A stretch of DNA of 64,000 bases, taken from the NCBI RefSeq assembly GCF_003286085.1, contig NW_020825680.1, forward strand, positions 1 through 64,000. The letters run 5' to 3'. This DNA comes from Drosophila persimilis. Taxonomy: Eukaryota; Arthropoda; Insecta; Diptera; Drosophilidae. The notes under the pieces were generated by a model. It made no database searches. It was not told the DNA's origin and was given only the letters and a program-made list of their open reading frames with translations. How positions within the stretch are numbered: the first letter of the stretch is position 1; every line of letters begins with the position of its first letter. The translations under genes and the position numbers were made by a program. This document shows, one piece after another, positions 1 through 11,032 of the stretch.

Positions 1-337
1 AGCCACATCTATTTGAGTACCATGGCCCTTCAAGAGTTCATGATTTGTTAGCCCATTTGTCAAAGATATACATACATATGTTTACTCCGAGGACAGACAA
101 ACCAACAGTAGTAGTGAGTGAAGGGCCGATGTCCACTCGTTTTTAGATACTGATCCTTTCGAATTTCCTGAATGTACCGACCAAATAGCCCTTGAAGTGA
201 GTGTCACTTTCTCATGGAGTACATCATCGCCTCAATTTGGCATTCTCTATTGCTAGAAATTGAACACGAAATACGTATCTAGAATATTGTGATATTTGGT
301 ACTTTGTGTGGGCTTAACGAAAAATAATGCTTGCAGC
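1..337. other. left edge, unassigned; possible upstream exon of the aminopeptidase copy
   Basis: No convincing gene. An open stretch at about 131-198 on the plus strand is followed by a GTGAGT donor-like site near 199, and an acceptor-like TTGCTAG lies near 257. This would fit an upstream exon and short intron of the aminopeptidase copy that follows. I cannot match the encoded residues to the family with confidence, so this is a suggestion only. Confidence 0.25.
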
Positions 338-1546
338 GCCTGCGACCACGTCCCCAGGCTATCCAGCGTCGCTGGACTTATACGCAAGAAAAGACGAGAT
401 CTGCGACCTCGAAGGATGGCGCATTGGTCTGCAGAAGCAGCCGCCCAGAACCTGACGAGACAGCTGCAGGAGATGCCCTCCAACCTCCCCACACCCACAG
501 CTTTTGCGCAGAATGTCGTCGAGGTGCTGTGCAATCCGGTTCAAATGTGGAGGTCAAGGTCGAGGGCTGGGCCGAGAGCCAGTCAATGCACGCCTTCCTG
601 GCTGTGGGCAAGGCCTCGTGCGAGCTACCCATCTTCCTGGAGCTGAGTTACTACGGCACCTGTGCCGAGGGCGCCCCATTGTGCTGGTGGGCCAAGGCGT
701 GACTTACGATGCTGGAGGATTGTGCCTGAAAGAGAAACATGAGTCTCTTCCATATGCGTGGCGACATGACCGGGGCCGCCGTTGTGGTGGCCTGTTGTCG
801 AGCTGTGGCTGGCCTGCGTTTACCGGTAAGTACTCAGGACAGAAATGATATCTCCTTGAATAATAATGCTGTTCTTAGGTCAACATTCGCGGCCCTGATA
901 CCTCTTTGTGAAACGTAGTGGCCTGCAATTCGGTCCCGTACTGGGGACATGGTCAAGTCCATGAACGGCAAGACCATCGAGATCCAGTGCACCGATCACG
1001 AGGATGTACTGGTCCTGGCAGACGCCCTGCTGTATGCGCAAAACTTCTGTCCCAAGTGCATCATTGACGTCGGCACCTGCTCGGGCTACATGCGCCAGGC
1101 CTTGGATGAGTCGGCTGCGGGGGGTCTTTACCAACTCGGAGATCCTGTGGCAGCAGATCAAGCACGCCAGCATGCATACCGGAGATCGTGTGTGGCGCTT
1201 CCCATTGTGGAAATATTACAGCAAGGCCGTGCGTGCCGGGGGACGCAGCGATGTGCAGAACTATGGCATTGACCGAGGTGGACGTCCCTGCAAGGCCGCT
1301 GCCTTTCTCCGTGAGTTTGTGCCCTGTGGCCAGTGGGATGCATATTTTGAGTATTGTGGGGCGCTTTGTTTGGGCGCAGAGCTTATGGACTTTCTCCCTC
1401 AAAGGATGCCACAAATGTTATGGTGGACAAAGGGCTTTCGAATACGAGTATCTGCGCAAGGGAATGGCCGGCCGCCCGACCCGAACACTGGTGGAGTTTA
1501 TTGCTCTGACGATTTTCAAGGATACGGCCCCACGTTTGGCCAAGTA
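338..1546 (+). pseudogene. degenerate leucyl aminopeptidase (M17 family, S-Lap-like)
   Basis: Pieces in different frames match the M17 leucyl aminopeptidase family in order: the pre-catalytic region (NLTRQLQEMPSNL, about 440), VEVKVEGWAESQ (about 547), GVTYDAGGLCLKEKH (about 698), then MVKSMNGKTIEIQCTDHED and VLADALLYAQ (about 950-1035). The C-terminal half runs to a TAA at 1544-1546. A 53-bp intron with GT/AG ends lies at 826-878. The usual NTDAEGRL catalytic signature reads TDHEDVLVLADAL, as expected for the catalytically degenerate sperm-leucyl-aminopeptidases of Drosophila testis. Frame changes occur near 535, 735, 1120 and 1340, and the second intron's donor (about 1350) looks mutated (TTGAGT). 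The retained introns mean a DNA-level copy or a decayed original locus, not a retrocopy. The family call is strong; which paralogue is not known. Confidence 0.85.
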
Positions 1547-1631
1547 ATCAATCTCTAACGGGAATCCAATGTTATATATATTTTTTACTGTGTTTTTTGA
1601 CGATGCCACACACGAACACAAAATTATACTT

Positions 1632-2552
1632 TGAGCTATTTATTTATTTATTTATTAAATTAACAATTATCTGTTAATAATGGTACTTAGTTACTAAAGG
1701 CGGAAAAAGATAAGTTAAAAGTTAGCTAAATTTAAATGATTATAAATATTGCATGCAATTAGTTAAGAGACAGTTCAGGGGATAGGGTTTGACAGAGGGA
1801 GTTATAATTATAGCATAAAACCCTAAAAGGTTCATGATCAGCATAATTAGACCTACATATGGGGAGACGGATAGGCCTAAAAGTACGGGTAGGTCTAGAT
1901 GGAACGGCCAAGTCAATCTGACCCAAGAGAGTTTGGAAGTCAACAGTCCCAAGAAGGAGCTTGTGCACGAACATTACGCCATTGCATATTCTGCGATGGT
2001 GCAACGACGGCAGGTCAATAAGATTTAGGCCTAGACCGGTAGGGTGGCAAGATTCTACCTGAGTCCCAGTTAAAGTTCCGGGCAAAAAATTAAAAATTGG
2101 CTTTTGCACGGATTCAATAACAGCCTGCTGTACTTTATACTGCGGGCTCCACACACAAGAACAATACTCCAATATAGGACGTACTAACGAGATGTACAGT
2201 TGTTTCGTAACGTACGGGTCGTCAAACTCCTTGGACCAACGCTTGATGAACGCTAAAACACAAAAAGGATTCCGAGGTCATTTGAACTCGAAATTCGCTC
2301 AAGGACATGATTTCCTAGAACATATGGGAGCGCGAACAATGAGGAGCGCGACGGTAAAATGTCATAAGTTTGCATTTGGAAAGGTTCAGAAAAAGAAGAT
2401 TAGTTGAACACCACAATAGTAGTTCACTTAGATCAAGTTGAAGGCGTGTGTGCAAATACCAATCAGAGTAAGAAAGACAGATTTTGACATCATCAGCATA
2501 CAGTAGTGTAGTAGAGTTTGTTATAACTTGAGGAGGGTCATTCACAAATAAA
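1632..2552 (-). mobile_element. CR1/jockey-type LINE, 3' part
   Basis: This is the minus-strand 3' end of a non-LTR retrotransposon. It holds the end of the reverse transcriptase frame, a short 3' UTR and a terminal tetranucleotide run (ATAA-type on the minus strand, about 1638-1656), the usual tail of CR1/jockey-like LINEs in place of poly(A). It stops abruptly at 2552, where a DINE-1-like element begins. The matching 5' part of the same type of element lies at 13773-16300, and the region coding for the first RT motifs is missing from both. The two are probably one LINE split by the BEL element and later deletion, but only an alignment to the intact family could prove it. Confidence 0.75.
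1759..2549 (-). pseudogene. LINE reverse transcriptase, C-terminal part
   Basis: The frame at the right end carries the RT catalytic motif LLYADDVKICL followed by the thumb-type stretch NLSKCKLMTF. After frame changes around 2170-2400, a second open piece (1759-2172) carries the typical CR1/jockey tail: a conserved YCS/VWSP start, LPSLHHRRICNG, FVHKLLLG and a C-terminal block with spaced R, T and N residues. The enzyme copies LINE RNA at a nicked target. Here it lacks its N-terminal half and is broken by at least two frameshifts, so it cannot work. Confidence 0.75.
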
Positions 2553-3568
2553 ACGAGGGGGAACGTTGTGAGTTGCTGCGGACACCGCAACTCTACAGTT
2601 ATACCCGATACTAAGTCAGTATGGCTCTCCTCCGGCAGACGCCGCTAATATTAAACGACACGACAAAGAGTGCGTGCGAGAGAGACAGAAAATCAGTCTG
2701 AGCGTGACGTCGGGCGCTGCGTAGCCACTAAAAATTGATTTCTTGCTTTTGGCTTTTGTGGATGCAACAGATTTTCGTCCTTTGTGTGGGCGGAAGGGGG
2801 TGGGGCGAAATTTTGAGATATACGTTTTATAGTGAGATCTAACAGGAGTGCGGATACCAAATTTGGTTACTCTAGCCTTAATAGTCTCTGAGATTTATGA
2901 ATATCCCCAGATCTGCATCCTTTGCGGGGGGCGGAAGGGGGTGTGGCGAAATTTTGAAACAAACTCGTCTCGGTCCGATATATTAGGAGTGTGGATACCA
3001 AATTTGGTTGCTCTAGCTTTTATAGTCTCTGAGATCTAGGCGCTAATGTTTTACTCTAAGCAAAGCCGCCTATGCTACGTGTGTGTTAGAGAGAGACAGG
3101 GCGAGAAAAAATGAAATTGTTTTCTTGATGCTGGCTATAATAATAATACGATCCAATTCAGATTCTGCAGTCTAAAAGATATGGTCATTCTCTACGATTC
3201 TGCGTTTTTTGTTTTCTCGTATCTTTAAAATTGTGGATGCCACAGATTTTCGCCCTTTGTGGGGGCGGAAGTGGGCTGGGCAAAGTTTTGAAATATTTTT
3301 GTAGCAGTGACATATCACAGAAGTCTGGATCCAAAACATCGTTGCTCTAGCTCTTATAGTCTTTGAGCACTAGGCGCTGAAGGGGACGGACAGACGGACA
3401 GACGGACGGACGGACAGACAGACAGGGCTCAATCGACTCGGCTATTGATGCTGATCAAGAATATATATACTTTGTAGGGTCGGAAAAGATTCCTTCTGGA
3501 CGTTACACACATCCACTTTTACCACAAATCTAATATACCCCAATACTCATTTTGAGTATCGGGTATAA
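2553..3568 (-). mobile_element. DINE-1-like (Helentron-related) element, tandem copy 1
   Basis: A non-coding element of about 1.0 kb. Its 3' end is at the left (CGAGGGGGAACG, with a 24-bp near-perfect hairpin at 2570-2593), and its 5' end is at the right (TATACCCGATACTC read on the minus strand). Just inside the 5' end are ATATATATTCTTGATCAGCA, AATAGCCGAGTCGA and a GACA/GACGGACA microsatellite (about 3381-3425), all hallmarks of INE-1/DINE-1. Two diverged copies of a ~125-bp internal unit (GGGGGCGGAAG, ATACCAAATTTGGTT, TAGTCTCTGAG) follow one another inside. Its right end abuts the next element with no spacer. Confidence 0.85.
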
Positions 3569-4604
3569 CGAGGGGGAACGTTGTGAGTTGCTGCGGACAC
3601 CGCAACTCTACAGTTATACCCGATACTTAGTCAGTATGGCTCTCCTCCGGCAGACGCCGCTAATATTAAACGACACGACAAAGAGCGTAGCCACTGCAAA
3701 TTGATTTGTTCCTTTTGGCTATAAAAATTATCTGATCTGATCCAGATTCAGCAATCTGATAGATATGGTCATTGTCTATGATTCTGCGTTTTTAGTTTAC
3801 TCGATTTTGCAATATTGTGGATGCAACAGATTTTCGTCCTTTGTGTGGGCGGAAGGGGGTGGGGCGAAATTTTGAGATAAAGGTTTTATAGTGAGATCTA
3901 ACAGAAGTGCGGATACCAAATTTGGTTACTCTAGCTTTAATAGTCTCTGAGATTTGTTAATATCCCCAGATTTGCATCGTTTGCGGGGGCGGAAGGGGGT
4001 GTGGCGAAATTTTGAAACAAACTCGTCTCGGTCCGATATATTAGGAGTGTGGATACCAAATTTGGTTGCTCTAGCTTTTATAGTCTCTGAGATCTAGGCG
4101 CTAATGTTTTACTCTAAGCAAAGCCGCCTATGCTACCTGTGTGTTAGAGAAATTGTTTTCTTGATGCTGGCTATAATAGTAATACGATCCAATTCAGATT
4201 CTGCAGTCTAAAAGATATGGTCATTCTCTACGATTCTGCGTTTTTTGTTTTCTCGTATCTTTAAAATTGTGGATGCCACAGATTTTCGCCCTTTGTGGGG
4301 GCGGAAGTGGGCGGGGCAAAGTTTTGAAATATTTTTGTAGCAGTGACATATCACAGAAGTCTGGATCCAAAACATCGTTGCTCTAGCTCTTATAGTCTTT
4401 GAGCACTAGGCGCTGAAGGGGACGGACAGACGGACAGACGGACGGACGGACAGACAGACAGGGCTCAATCGACTCGGCTATTGATGCTGATCAAGAATAT
4501 ATATACTTTGTAGGGTCGGAAAAGATTCCTTCTGGACGTTACACACATCCACTTTTACCACAAATCTAATATACCCCAATACTCATTTTGAGTATCGGGT
4601 ATAA
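3569..4604 (-). mobile_element. DINE-1-like element, tandem copy 2
   Basis: Same structure and orientation as its left neighbour: 3' hairpin at the left end (about 3585-3608), internal ~125-bp units, GACA microsatellite at about 4422-4460 and a TATACCCGATACTC end at the right. It lacks the GTGCGTGCGAGAGAGACAG stretch present in copies 1 and 3 near their left ends. The junctions on both sides are end-to-end with no spacer, as expected of head-to-tail rolling-circle products. It carries no coding capacity. Confidence 0.85.
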
Positions 4605-6093
4605 CGAGGGGGAACGTTGTGAGTTGCTGCGGACACCGCAACTCTACAGTTATACCCGATACTTAGTCAGTATGGCTCTCCTCCGGCAGACGCCGCTAAT
4701 ATTAAACGACACGACAAAGAGTGCGTGCGAGAGAGACAGAAAATCAGTCTGAGCGTGACGTCGGGCGCTGCGTAGCCACTGCAAATTGATTTGTTCCTTT
4801 TGGCTATAAAAATGATCTGATCTGATCCAGATTCAGCAACCTGATAGATATGGTCATTATTTATGATTCTGCGTTTTTAGTTTTCTCAAATCTGCAATAT
4901 TGTGGATGCAACAGATTTTCGTCCTTTGTGTGGGCGGAAGCGGGTGGGCCGAAATTTTGAGATAAAGGTTTTATAGTGAGATCTAACAGAAGTGCGGATA
5001 CCAAATTTGGTTACTCTAGCTTTAATAGTCTCTGAGATTTGTTAATATCCCCAGATTTGCATTCTTTGCGGGGGCGGAAGGGGGTGTGGCGAAATTTTGA
5101 AACAAACTCGTCTCGGTCCGATATATTAGGAGTGTGGATACCAAATTTGGTTGCTCTAGCTTTTATAGTCTCTGAGATCTAGGCGCTAATGTTTTACTCT
5201 AAGCAAAGCCGCCTATGCTACCTGTGTGTTAGAGAAATTGTTTTCTTGATGCTGGCTATAATAGTAATACGATCCAATTCAGATTCTGCAGTCTAAAAGA
5301 TATGGTCCTTTGTGGGGGCGGATGGGGGTGGGGCGAAATTCTGAGATATACGTTTTATAGTGACATCTTAAAGGAGTGTGTGTACCAAATTTGGTTACTC
5401 TAGCCTTAATAGTCTCTGAGATTTGTGGTCGCCTCAGATTTTCGTCCTTTGCGGGGGCGGAAGGGGGTGTGGCGAAATTTGGACATGAAACGGTCAAGGT
5501 CCGATATCACAGGAGTGTGGATACCAAATTTGGTTGCTCTGGCTTTTATAGGTTCTGAGATCCTTGAACTCATATTTTGCAATTGGCAAAACCGACCATG
5601 AAACCTGTGTGTTAGAGTGAGACAGAGCGAGAAAGAGTGAAATTGTTTTCGTGATTCTGGCTGTTATAATTATACGATCTGGTTCAGATTTTGCACTCTA
5701 GAAGATATAGTCATCTCCTACGATTCTGCGTTTTTAGTTTTCTCGTATCTTTAAAATTGTGGATGCCACAGATTTTCGCCCTTTGTGGGGGCGGAAGTGG
5801 GCGGGGCAAAGTTTTGAAATATTTTTGGAGCAGTGACATATCACAGAAGTCTGGATCCAAAACATCGTTGCTCTAGCTCTTATAGTCTTTGAGCATTAGG
5901 CGCTGAAGGGGACGGACAGACGGACGGACGGACAGACGGACAGACAGACATGGCTCAATCGACTCGGCTATTGATGCTGATCAAGAATATATATACTTTA
6001 TGGGGTCGGAAACGATTCCTTCTGGACGTTACACACATCCACTTTCACCACAAATCTAATATACCCCAATACTCATTTTGAGTATCGGGTATA
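4605..6093 (-). mobile_element. DINE-1-like element, tandem copy 3, chimeric
   Basis: At about 1.49 kb it is longer than its neighbours. The left part (4605 to about 5305) has the subtype of copies 1 and 2 (GATCTAACAGAAGTGCGG). After AAAAGATATGGTCCTTTGTGG near 5305 it changes to the subtype found at 12591-13710 (GAAATTCTGAGATATACG, GACATGAAACGGTCAAGG). The switch point falls inside a repeated unit, so it looks like recombination between two DINE-1-like copies. The right end joins the tail of the BEL LTR exactly as in the 3' LTR. Confidence 0.8.
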
Positions 6094-6155
6094 AAAATTG
6101 CAGTCACCCAAGAAATTTCGGTATTGTTATTTAGAAAAACTATTCTAAAATTTCA
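6094..6155 (+). repeat. BEL 5' LTR, 3'-terminal 62 bp only
   Basis: AAAATTGCAGTCACCCAAG through CTAAAATTTCA matches the last 62 bp of the complete 307-bp LTRs at 45624-45930 and 59345-59651. The rest is replaced by tandem DINE-1-like elements. The LTR ends in CA directly before the primer-binding site. Confidence 0.9.
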
Positions 6156-6173
6156 TGGCGCCCCCGGGTGGAC
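6156..6173 (+). promoter_or_regulatory. probable tRNA primer-binding site of BEL copy 1
   Basis: TGGCGCCCCCGGGTGG follows the CA end of the LTR with no spacer and begins with TGG, the complement of a tRNA CCA end. That is where minus-strand DNA synthesis of an LTR element is primed. I did not identify which tRNA is used. Confidence 0.6.
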
Positions 6174-7250
6174 TTGCAATTTAAACGTACATATTAATTC
6201 AAGTGGAAGGCAAAAAGTGACAGTGACACAGTGAAGAAAAGATAAATAGCCAAAATCTATTATACATACATACATACATGTACATGCATATGTGCGGCAG
6301 CTAAATTGCCAAATTGACCGCGACGTGTGTGCAAATAATCAAACAAACCAAACTAAAAATCACCGCGTCGGTCGTGCAATACCCTGTCTGCAGCTACATA
6401 TATACAAGAGGAGAGTACAGCACCTGGAATTTTCTATCTTCCCAAGAGGTATTTGTGCAAAAAATTGAAAGCTCGAGTGAAGACGAAAAGATTAAAAAAC
6501 TCGCAATTATTGTCTTGTGCTGAAACAATTGCACCTCGCTTTCAATTCTTGTCACATACGTATGACATAGTAGAGCTAGATTGCATGCTGTAGTTAGAGT
6601 TGAGCATATATATTAATACATATATACATACATATGTACATCTCTTGGACGCAATAACTACACATATAACTCATTTTAACTGCAATCGCTGTCGCCCCTT
6701 TCCCCTTTCTCGTTTTCGTTGTGTCAAATATATGTATAGTTGGGTCGTTGGCCAAGCACGCATACCAATACGCAGCTGCAGCGGTGAATTTTTTCGTCTC
6801 GCTTTCGCTCTTCACCGTTGCTTATCGTTGTTCTTTTGTTTGGCGCGCTTGATCCAAACCAAACACCAAGTGACGCGCTACCCTGTTTTCGTCGGGTATA
6901 TTCGTTTGGTGTCAGTAGGATCCAACTATCAATTAAGACAAAGTCGTGCCTCGCAAATCAATTTAGCGTCGATCGTTGTCGGTGCATACGTATACACAAC
7001 ATTCATTCTTCAGAACTGCAGCGGTGAAATTTTTCGTTTTCGCTTGTCACCAGTGCAGTTCGTTGGTATTCTTGTGTGGTTTTCGTGTACGCGCCAGCCA
7101 AGCGACGCTCTACTACCCTAAATTTTTCGGGTATATTGGTTTTTCACCTCGTTTGGGTACAATTACCCATTATTTCATTGAGTGCCTCGGCATTAAATAC
7201 GATTATTAGAAACGATCTTTCGCCTTCAGTTGCTTGTATTGAGAATCAAT
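6174..7250 (+). other. BEL leader (untranslated) with an imperfect 240-bp direct duplication
   Basis: No convincing gene in this 1.08-kb leader between the primer-binding site and gag. A block beginning CTGCAGCGGTGAA and ending in a CGGGTATATT motif occurs at about 6776-6910 and again, diverged, at about 7016-7145, offset 240 bp. Both blocks contain TTTTTCGTxTCGCTT and a GCGCGCTTGATCC/GCGCCAGCCAAGCGACGC-like stretch. Leaders of LTR elements usually carry packaging and translation signals; whether this repeat does so is unknown. Confidence 0.55.
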
Positions 7251-8255
7251 ATGACCTCAAAAGCCAACAATATCGTCCTTGAAGAGCTGAAGAAAAAGCG
7301 CAGTTGCCGTGTCAAAGGCATTCGTTTATTAGCGGACCGTTTAGAAGCGGGGGATATTCCGCTGGTATTGACGGAGCTCGAGTGCAGACTCGAAACGCTG
7401 ATGCGTAGCATTGACACGGCACGCGAACTTCAAGAGAAGATTGAAGATATAGACATTGACGATGAATTTGGAGTCGAGTTGGAATAACTCTCAATTGTCA
7501 CAAAGGCAAAATTAATGTCTCTCATTTGCGCATTAAAGACAGCTGATGAGACAATACCGGCAGTACCAGCTTATGGTGGCCCATCTCGTGCTCGCCTTCC
7601 GAAGTTAGCTCTGCCGCAGTTCAGCGGCAACTTTTCGGACTTTAAAAACTTCATAGGTTTATTTGAGACTCTAGTTCATAATGACCAAAGCATTCCAATT
7701 ATCGAAAAGTTCAACCATTTGCTTTCGTGTCTCTCCGGTGAAGCGTTGGGAACAGTTAGGGCTTTCCAGGTAACCGAGACCAACTACGAGAAAGCAATGG
7801 CTAGCTTAAAACGGGTCTACGATAATGATTGTCTGATCTTTAAAAATCACATTGATGCTCTATTTAATCTTCCCAAAATGACCCAGCAATCAGCATCGTC
7901 CTTAAGGAACCTTATCGATACCGCCTCATCCATATATGGTTCGTTGTTGTCGATAGGCGATGATAAAAAGATCTCGAATGCGATAATTATTCATCTCGTC
8001 TTGAGCAGAGTCGATCCGGTGACCAAAGAGAAATGGGAAGAACAGCTCGATTATGACAAACTGCCACTTTGGACGGACTGTGAAAAGTTGCTTAATCGCA
8101 GACATCAGCATCTTTCGGCCGAAAATTCGGACAAACCAAAGCAGGAGCAGAAAGCTGTGCAAGCAAGCCGCATAATCGGAGCTCATTCGCGTGTTCCACC
8201 GCGAATACCAAAAATCAACAATGCAGCTACTGCAATGCGAAAGGCCATTTGTTGA
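7251..8255 (+). pseudogene. BEL gag (capsid region), interrupted
   Basis: The ATG at 7251 opens a 78-codon piece rich in charged residues with a helical pattern (EELKKKRSCRVKGIRL, ECRLETLMRSIDTARELQEK). It ends in TAA at 7485. The same frame resumes after nine codons and runs to 8253, carrying the BEL/Pao gag signature LPKLALPQFSGNFSDFKNFI and the helical capsid-like region LSCLSGEALGTVRAF. Gag coats the element RNA in cytoplasmic particles. The frame is lost near 8180-8215, just before the zinc knuckles, which sit one frame away. The TAA at 7485 might be a true gag stop, but the frame continuity on both sides suggests a mutation. Confidence 0.8.
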
Positions 8256-8776
8256 CAGATTGCAGTCCATTTGGTCGGCTAGCAGTAATGCAAAGGTTCG
8301 AATTCGCAAAAACTGCATCCTTGTGCATCAATTGTCTGCAGCCAGGCCACTCTGTAGTACGATGCAAAGCTAAGAAGTGTCGAGTGTGTGGCTGCTCACA
8401 CCATACCTTATTGCATAGGTACACAGTGGCGAATAAAAGTCTAGCGTTACCATCACCCCCAGAGAATTCTTCTCCTCCTCCCAATCAGAATCAACCTTCC
8501 ACTTCGCATGCTCTCCATGCGACAGCTATGGATAGAGTTATTCTGGCTACGTCGATCGTAAGCGTCCGAACAAATAATGGTGAACATGTTTTGGCCCGAG
8601 CTCTGCTTGACTCGGGGTCTCAAACCAATTTTATAACTGAGGACTTAGCACAGCGCTTACAGATCCGTAGGGAGGAGTCGTGTATCAACTTGCTTGGTAT
8701 TGGTGAATCCAATTCACAAATCAAGAAAAAGATACACATGGTGGTGAAGTCGCGAATTAATGGTAGTGAGTTTTAG
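8190..8776 (+). pseudogene. BEL gag zinc knuckles and aspartic protease
   Basis: In the frame after the gag shift come a CCHC knuckle (CSYCNAKGHLLTDC, about 8223-8264), a second knuckle-like CINCLQPGHSVVRC and CRVCGCSHHTLLH. The aspartic protease follows, with the active-site motif LLDSGSQTNFI (about 8606). The knuckles bind RNA and the protease cleaves the Gag-Pol product. The frame meets a TAG at about 8773 (after GSEF) and resumes immediately after it in the same frame with VDFWILRSISGYHPDQ. The third BEL copy has the same TAG at 55868. Confidence 0.85.
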
Positions 8777-11032
8777 GTTGATTTCTGGATTCTAAGGTCC
8801 ATTTCGGGGTATCACCCTGATCAGACACTTAACGTGAGTGACTGGAAAATCCCGAAGAACTTACCACTTGCAGACCCATATTTCTTCAAGCCACAGAAGA
8901 TAGATATGTTGATAGGTGCAGAAACATTTTTCGAACTTCTATCTGTTGGTCAGATTCGACAAGGTCCTGACTATCCAACTCTGCAGAAAACGCTTCTCGG
9001 CTGGATTGTGTCGGGCTAGGAAGCTAGGAATTGTTTGAGTTGTCGAGAAGAGTCAGTGATCCACATCGACAATACATTACAAAAGTTTTGGTCACTGGAA
9101 GAATTGCCGTCTTCTAAAAAGTCTTTATCTCCTGAACACAAGTTATGTGAAAAGCATTATAGAAGGACTACTCAGGTCGTGCCTTCAGGTCGGTTTGAAG
9201 TAAGACTGCCGTTCCAATCAGATCCCAGTATCTTAGGCAACTCCTTTGAAGTGGCTAAACGGCGGTTTTTATCGCTTGAAAAAAGATTGTCTCGTGACCC
9301 CGAGTTGCAGAAAATGTACTTGGAGTTCATGGAAGAGTACCTCTCCTTGGGTCACATGTCTACCACAGACAACACAATCCCCAAAACTCCACATTATTTC
9401 ATTCCACATCAGTGTGTGTTGAGGCCTCAAAGCACGTCGACCAAGCTCCGCGTCGTTTTCGATGCGTCTTGTAAAACGTCCTCTCAGGTGGCCTTGAACG
9501 ACATATTGATGGTCGGTCCTACGATACAGGATGAGCTGTATTCGACATTGCTCCGATTCAGACTACACAGGTACGCCTTGACAGCCGATGTTAAGAAGAT
9601 GTATCGCCAAGTCTGGGTCGCTGATGCGGATAGACAATTCCAGCTCATAGTGTGGAGAAGAGACCCGTCTGAGTCCTTGAGAATATACCAGCTCAACACC
9701 GTAACATATGGGACTGGACCAGCCCCATTTTTGGCAATTCGGTGTTTGAAGAGGTTGAGTGAGTCTGCAAAAGTCTCATTCCCTAAAGCTGCTGAAGTTA
9801 TTGACTCCGACTTCTATGTCGATGACATGTTGACTGGTGCTGGTTGCGTAGAGGAGTTAAAGACAATTAAGTCTGATGTGGCTCAGGTTCTTCAAACCGC
9901 TGGGTTTGAATTGACTAAATGGTTTTCGAACTCACCTGAGGTCACCGCATCCGAGAGCACAGTTAAACCGATAACGATCTCGGACTCAGAGTCAACTAAG
10001 GCGTTAGGAATATCGTGGCTGCCACACGAAGACGTCTTTAAGTTCCAAATTCACACGTCAGTTATGGGTCTCCGAGCGACATCAAAGCTGTTTGACCCCC
10101 TTGGCTTGTTAAGTCCTTTAGTAATTAAGGGAAAGATCCTACTGCAGGAGCTTTGGCTCAACAAGCTAGATTGGGATGAGTCAATTCCAATGAACTTGGA
10201 AACAGCATGGAACTTATTAAAACAATCCTTGGCTCAGTTGGAGAAGATTACCATACCTCGATTTGTGCATACTGATCCCATGTCACCGATTCAAGTACAT
10301 GCCTTTGCCGACGCATCCATGAGAGCTTATGGAGCCAGCGTCTATATCCGTAGAAAGACTGCAGAAGGTTTCAAGGTCTCCTTGTTGACTGCAAAGTCGA
10401 AAGTAGCGCCACTCAAGACGAAAACGCTCCCAAGGCTTGAGTTATGTGCCGCTCACCTTCTAGCAGACCTTTGTCACCGAATCAAATCACTGCTCAAGGT
10501 TCCAATTGATAAAATGATATTCTGGTCAGATTCAGAAGTTACTCTTCATTGGATCAGATCCCACCCTTCGTCGTTGTCAACATTCGTTGCGAACCGAGTA
10601 GCGGAGATTCAAGAGTGGTCAAGTGAAGCTACGTGGCGGCATGTGCCAACAAAACAGAACCCAGCAGACATAGTTTCGAGAGGTTGTGACGTAGAGGAAA
10701 TCGTGCAGTCGATCTGGTTTGGTGGACCAGAGTTCTTAAAGTTTGAAGAAGAGAGCTGGCCCAGAAATCCACACTTCGAGCTTTCCGAAGAAGAGATACA
10801 GACGGAAAGTCGGAAGAAATCGGTCGGACTGACCGTCGCGGCCAAGCCAAATTACTTAGTGGATGTAATCGAGGGATACTCGTCACACCTCAAACTGCTA
10901 AGAGTGTTCGTTTTCGTGTTCCGCTTCATCCGAAAATGCAAAGACAAAAGTCTCAACTTTGGAAAAATTCCGTCATCCGTAGAATACGACGAGGCGTTTC
11001 TAAAAATAGTCGAAATAACACAGAAAAATTAG
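8777..11032 (+). pseudogene. BEL pol: reverse transcriptase and RNase H
   Basis: The frame starts with the BEL linker (PYFFKPQKIDMLIGAETFF), hits a TAG at 9017 created by a ~29-bp deletion (compare 56110), and then reads open from 9035. RT motifs are VVFDASCKTSS, TADVKKMYRQVWV and the catalytic FYVDDMLTGA (about 9820). RNase H follows with AFADASMRAYGA, LPRLELCAAHL, FWSDSEVTLHWI and NPADIVSRG. A 21-bp in-frame deletion near 10080 removes a KRNIL stretch that the other copies keep. It ends in a TAG at 11030 after TQKN, a stop shared by all three BEL copies. RT makes the cDNA and RNase H degrades the template RNA. Confidence 0.9.

Noticed and set aside
5279..5558. Small open frames inside the DINE-1-like elements (also at 12877-13165 and 18534-18831)
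   Set aside because: The same frames recur in every copy on both strands, match no protein and follow the internal 125-bp units; they are by-products of the repeat.
2553..6093. Evenly repeated blocks that could suggest a CRISPR or satellite array
   Set aside because: Units are about 1 kb with defined ends, a terminal hairpin and INE-1/DINE-1 hallmark sequences; there are no short repeats with unique spacers.
6594..7209. Overlapping small frames in the BEL leader
   Set aside because: No family similarity, overlapping on both strands, and positioned where LTR elements have an untranslated leader.
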